A DNA stretch of 64,000 nucleotides, taken from positions 1 through 64,000 of the forward strand of contig NZ_ANHX01000009.1 in assembly GCF_000316035.1 (NCBI RefSeq). Reading direction: 5' to 3'. This DNA is from Paenibacillus sp. PAMC 26794. Its GTDB lineage: Bacteria; Bacillota; Bacilli; Paenibacillales; Paenibacillaceae. Both the position numbers and the translations under genes were made by a program. This document shows positions 63,681 to 64,000 of the stretch, piece by piece. The notes beneath the pieces were generated by a model that ran no database searches, was not told the DNA's origin, and worked only from the letters and a program-made list of their open reading frames with translations. Every line of letters starts with the position of its first letter. Position 1 is the first letter of the stretch.

Positions 63681-64000
63681 AGATCTGTTACATATGTTAT
63701 TAAATGCAGAAGGACGATTCGTATCGGGTGAAGAGATCAGCCGTAATCTGTCCATCAGTCGGACCGCTGTGTGGAAACATGTGAACAAGTTGCGAGACAT
63801 GGGTTATGAGTTTGAAGCGGTATCCCGCAAAGGATACCGTCTGGTAACGAAGCCGGATAGCATTGACGCTACTGGCCTCCAATTGGCCCTGGATACAACC
63901 GTATTTGGCCGTAAGGCTGTTTTGTTGGCTTCGACCCTGTCTACGCAAGGGGATGTTCTCAAGCTAGCTGAGCAAGGGCAGGCAGAAGGCGCTGTGGTCA
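63667..64000 (+). CDS. birA: Biotin--[acetyl-CoA-carboxylase] ligase BirA, 5' part
   Basis: The first ~111 residues are visible; the gene runs off the window. The N-terminal helix-turn-helix (FVSGEEISRNLSISRTAVWK, about 18-37) and AVSRKGYRL near 57-65 are typical of the bifunctional ligase/repressor form. The catalytic biotin-binding domain is outside. ATG 63667 lies inside the cca end. Its place after cca matches B. subtilis. Confidence 0.92.
   Translation, partial: MTKHEDLLHMLLNAEGRFVSGEEISRNLSISRTAVWKHVNKLRDMGYEFEAVSRKGYRLVTKPDSIDATGLQLALDTTVFGRKAVLLASTLSTQGDVLKLAEQGQAEGAVV

Overview
The window reads as a chromosomal segment of a spore-forming, low-to-mid GC Firmicute, most likely a Paenibacillus. 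That is an inference from protein families and gene order, not from a database search. The order serA - ypbD-like - ypbG-like - mecA/ypbH - prsW - ypeB - ypfA - ypfB - cmk - ypfD - der - gpsA - yphE - yphF - spoIVA - hup - mtrB - hepS - menG - hepT - ndk - cheR - aroC - aroB - aroH - trpEDCFBA - hisC - tyrA - (ypiB/ypiF-like) - qcrABC - ypjA - ypjB - ypjC - ypjD - dapB - mgsA - bshB1 - bshA - cca - birA is the Bacillus subtilis backbone, with insertions. No tRNA, rRNA, CRISPR array or insertion sequence was seen.

Region by region. 1-1720 is the 3' part of a large collagen-like spore-surface protein gene built of 78-bp repeats. 1.9-4.0 kb is serA on the minus strand with a T-box leader. 4.2-10.9 kb holds membrane and cell-envelope genes (CPBP protease, phosphoesterase, deacetylase lipoprotein, MecA-type adaptor, PrsW protease, YpeB). 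10.9-20.5 kb holds a PilZ protein, cmk, plsC, the S1-like protein, der, plsY, gpsA, spoVIF and small or lipoprotein genes. 20.9-26.3 kb holds spoIVA and a three-gene sugar ABC importer. 26.5-33.8 kb holds hup, mtrB (TRAP), polyprenyl/menaquinone genes, ndk and cheR. 33.9-45.7 kb is the aromatic amino acid supraoperon. 46.0-50.9 kb holds an ECF sigma/anti-sigma pair and assorted genes. 51.0-53.3 kb is the menaquinol:cytochrome c reductase. 53.4-58.0 kb is ypjA, an inserted GH5 glucanase, ypjB and ypjC. 58.1-64.0 kb holds ypjD, a TPR protein, dapB, mgsA, bacillithiol genes, cca and the start of birA.

How parts work together: aroC-aroB-aroH make chorismate and start prephenate synthesis. The trp genes take chorismate to tryptophan, and hisC/tyrA serve histidine, tyrosine and phenylalanine. 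mtrB encodes TRAP, and eleven NAG triplets that match a TRAP target lie immediately after a good sigma-A promoter ahead of trpE. HepS/HepT, MenG and UbiA/UbiX-type proteins supply menaquinone chemistry, and qcrABC uses menaquinol.

The most interesting unexplained item is an apparent small RNA gene on the minus strand at 45787-45870, downstream of tyrA. It has a perfect TTGACA-N17-TATAAT promoter, three stem-loops, an exposed pyrimidine-rich loop and an intrinsic terminator, and no coding gene sits there. Other points of note are periodic G1G breaks in the collagen repeat, a perfect TGTGA-N6-TCACA palindrome plus a second dyad at the sugar transporter promoter, a very long trp leader, and substituted signature residues in GpsA and the PilZ protein.
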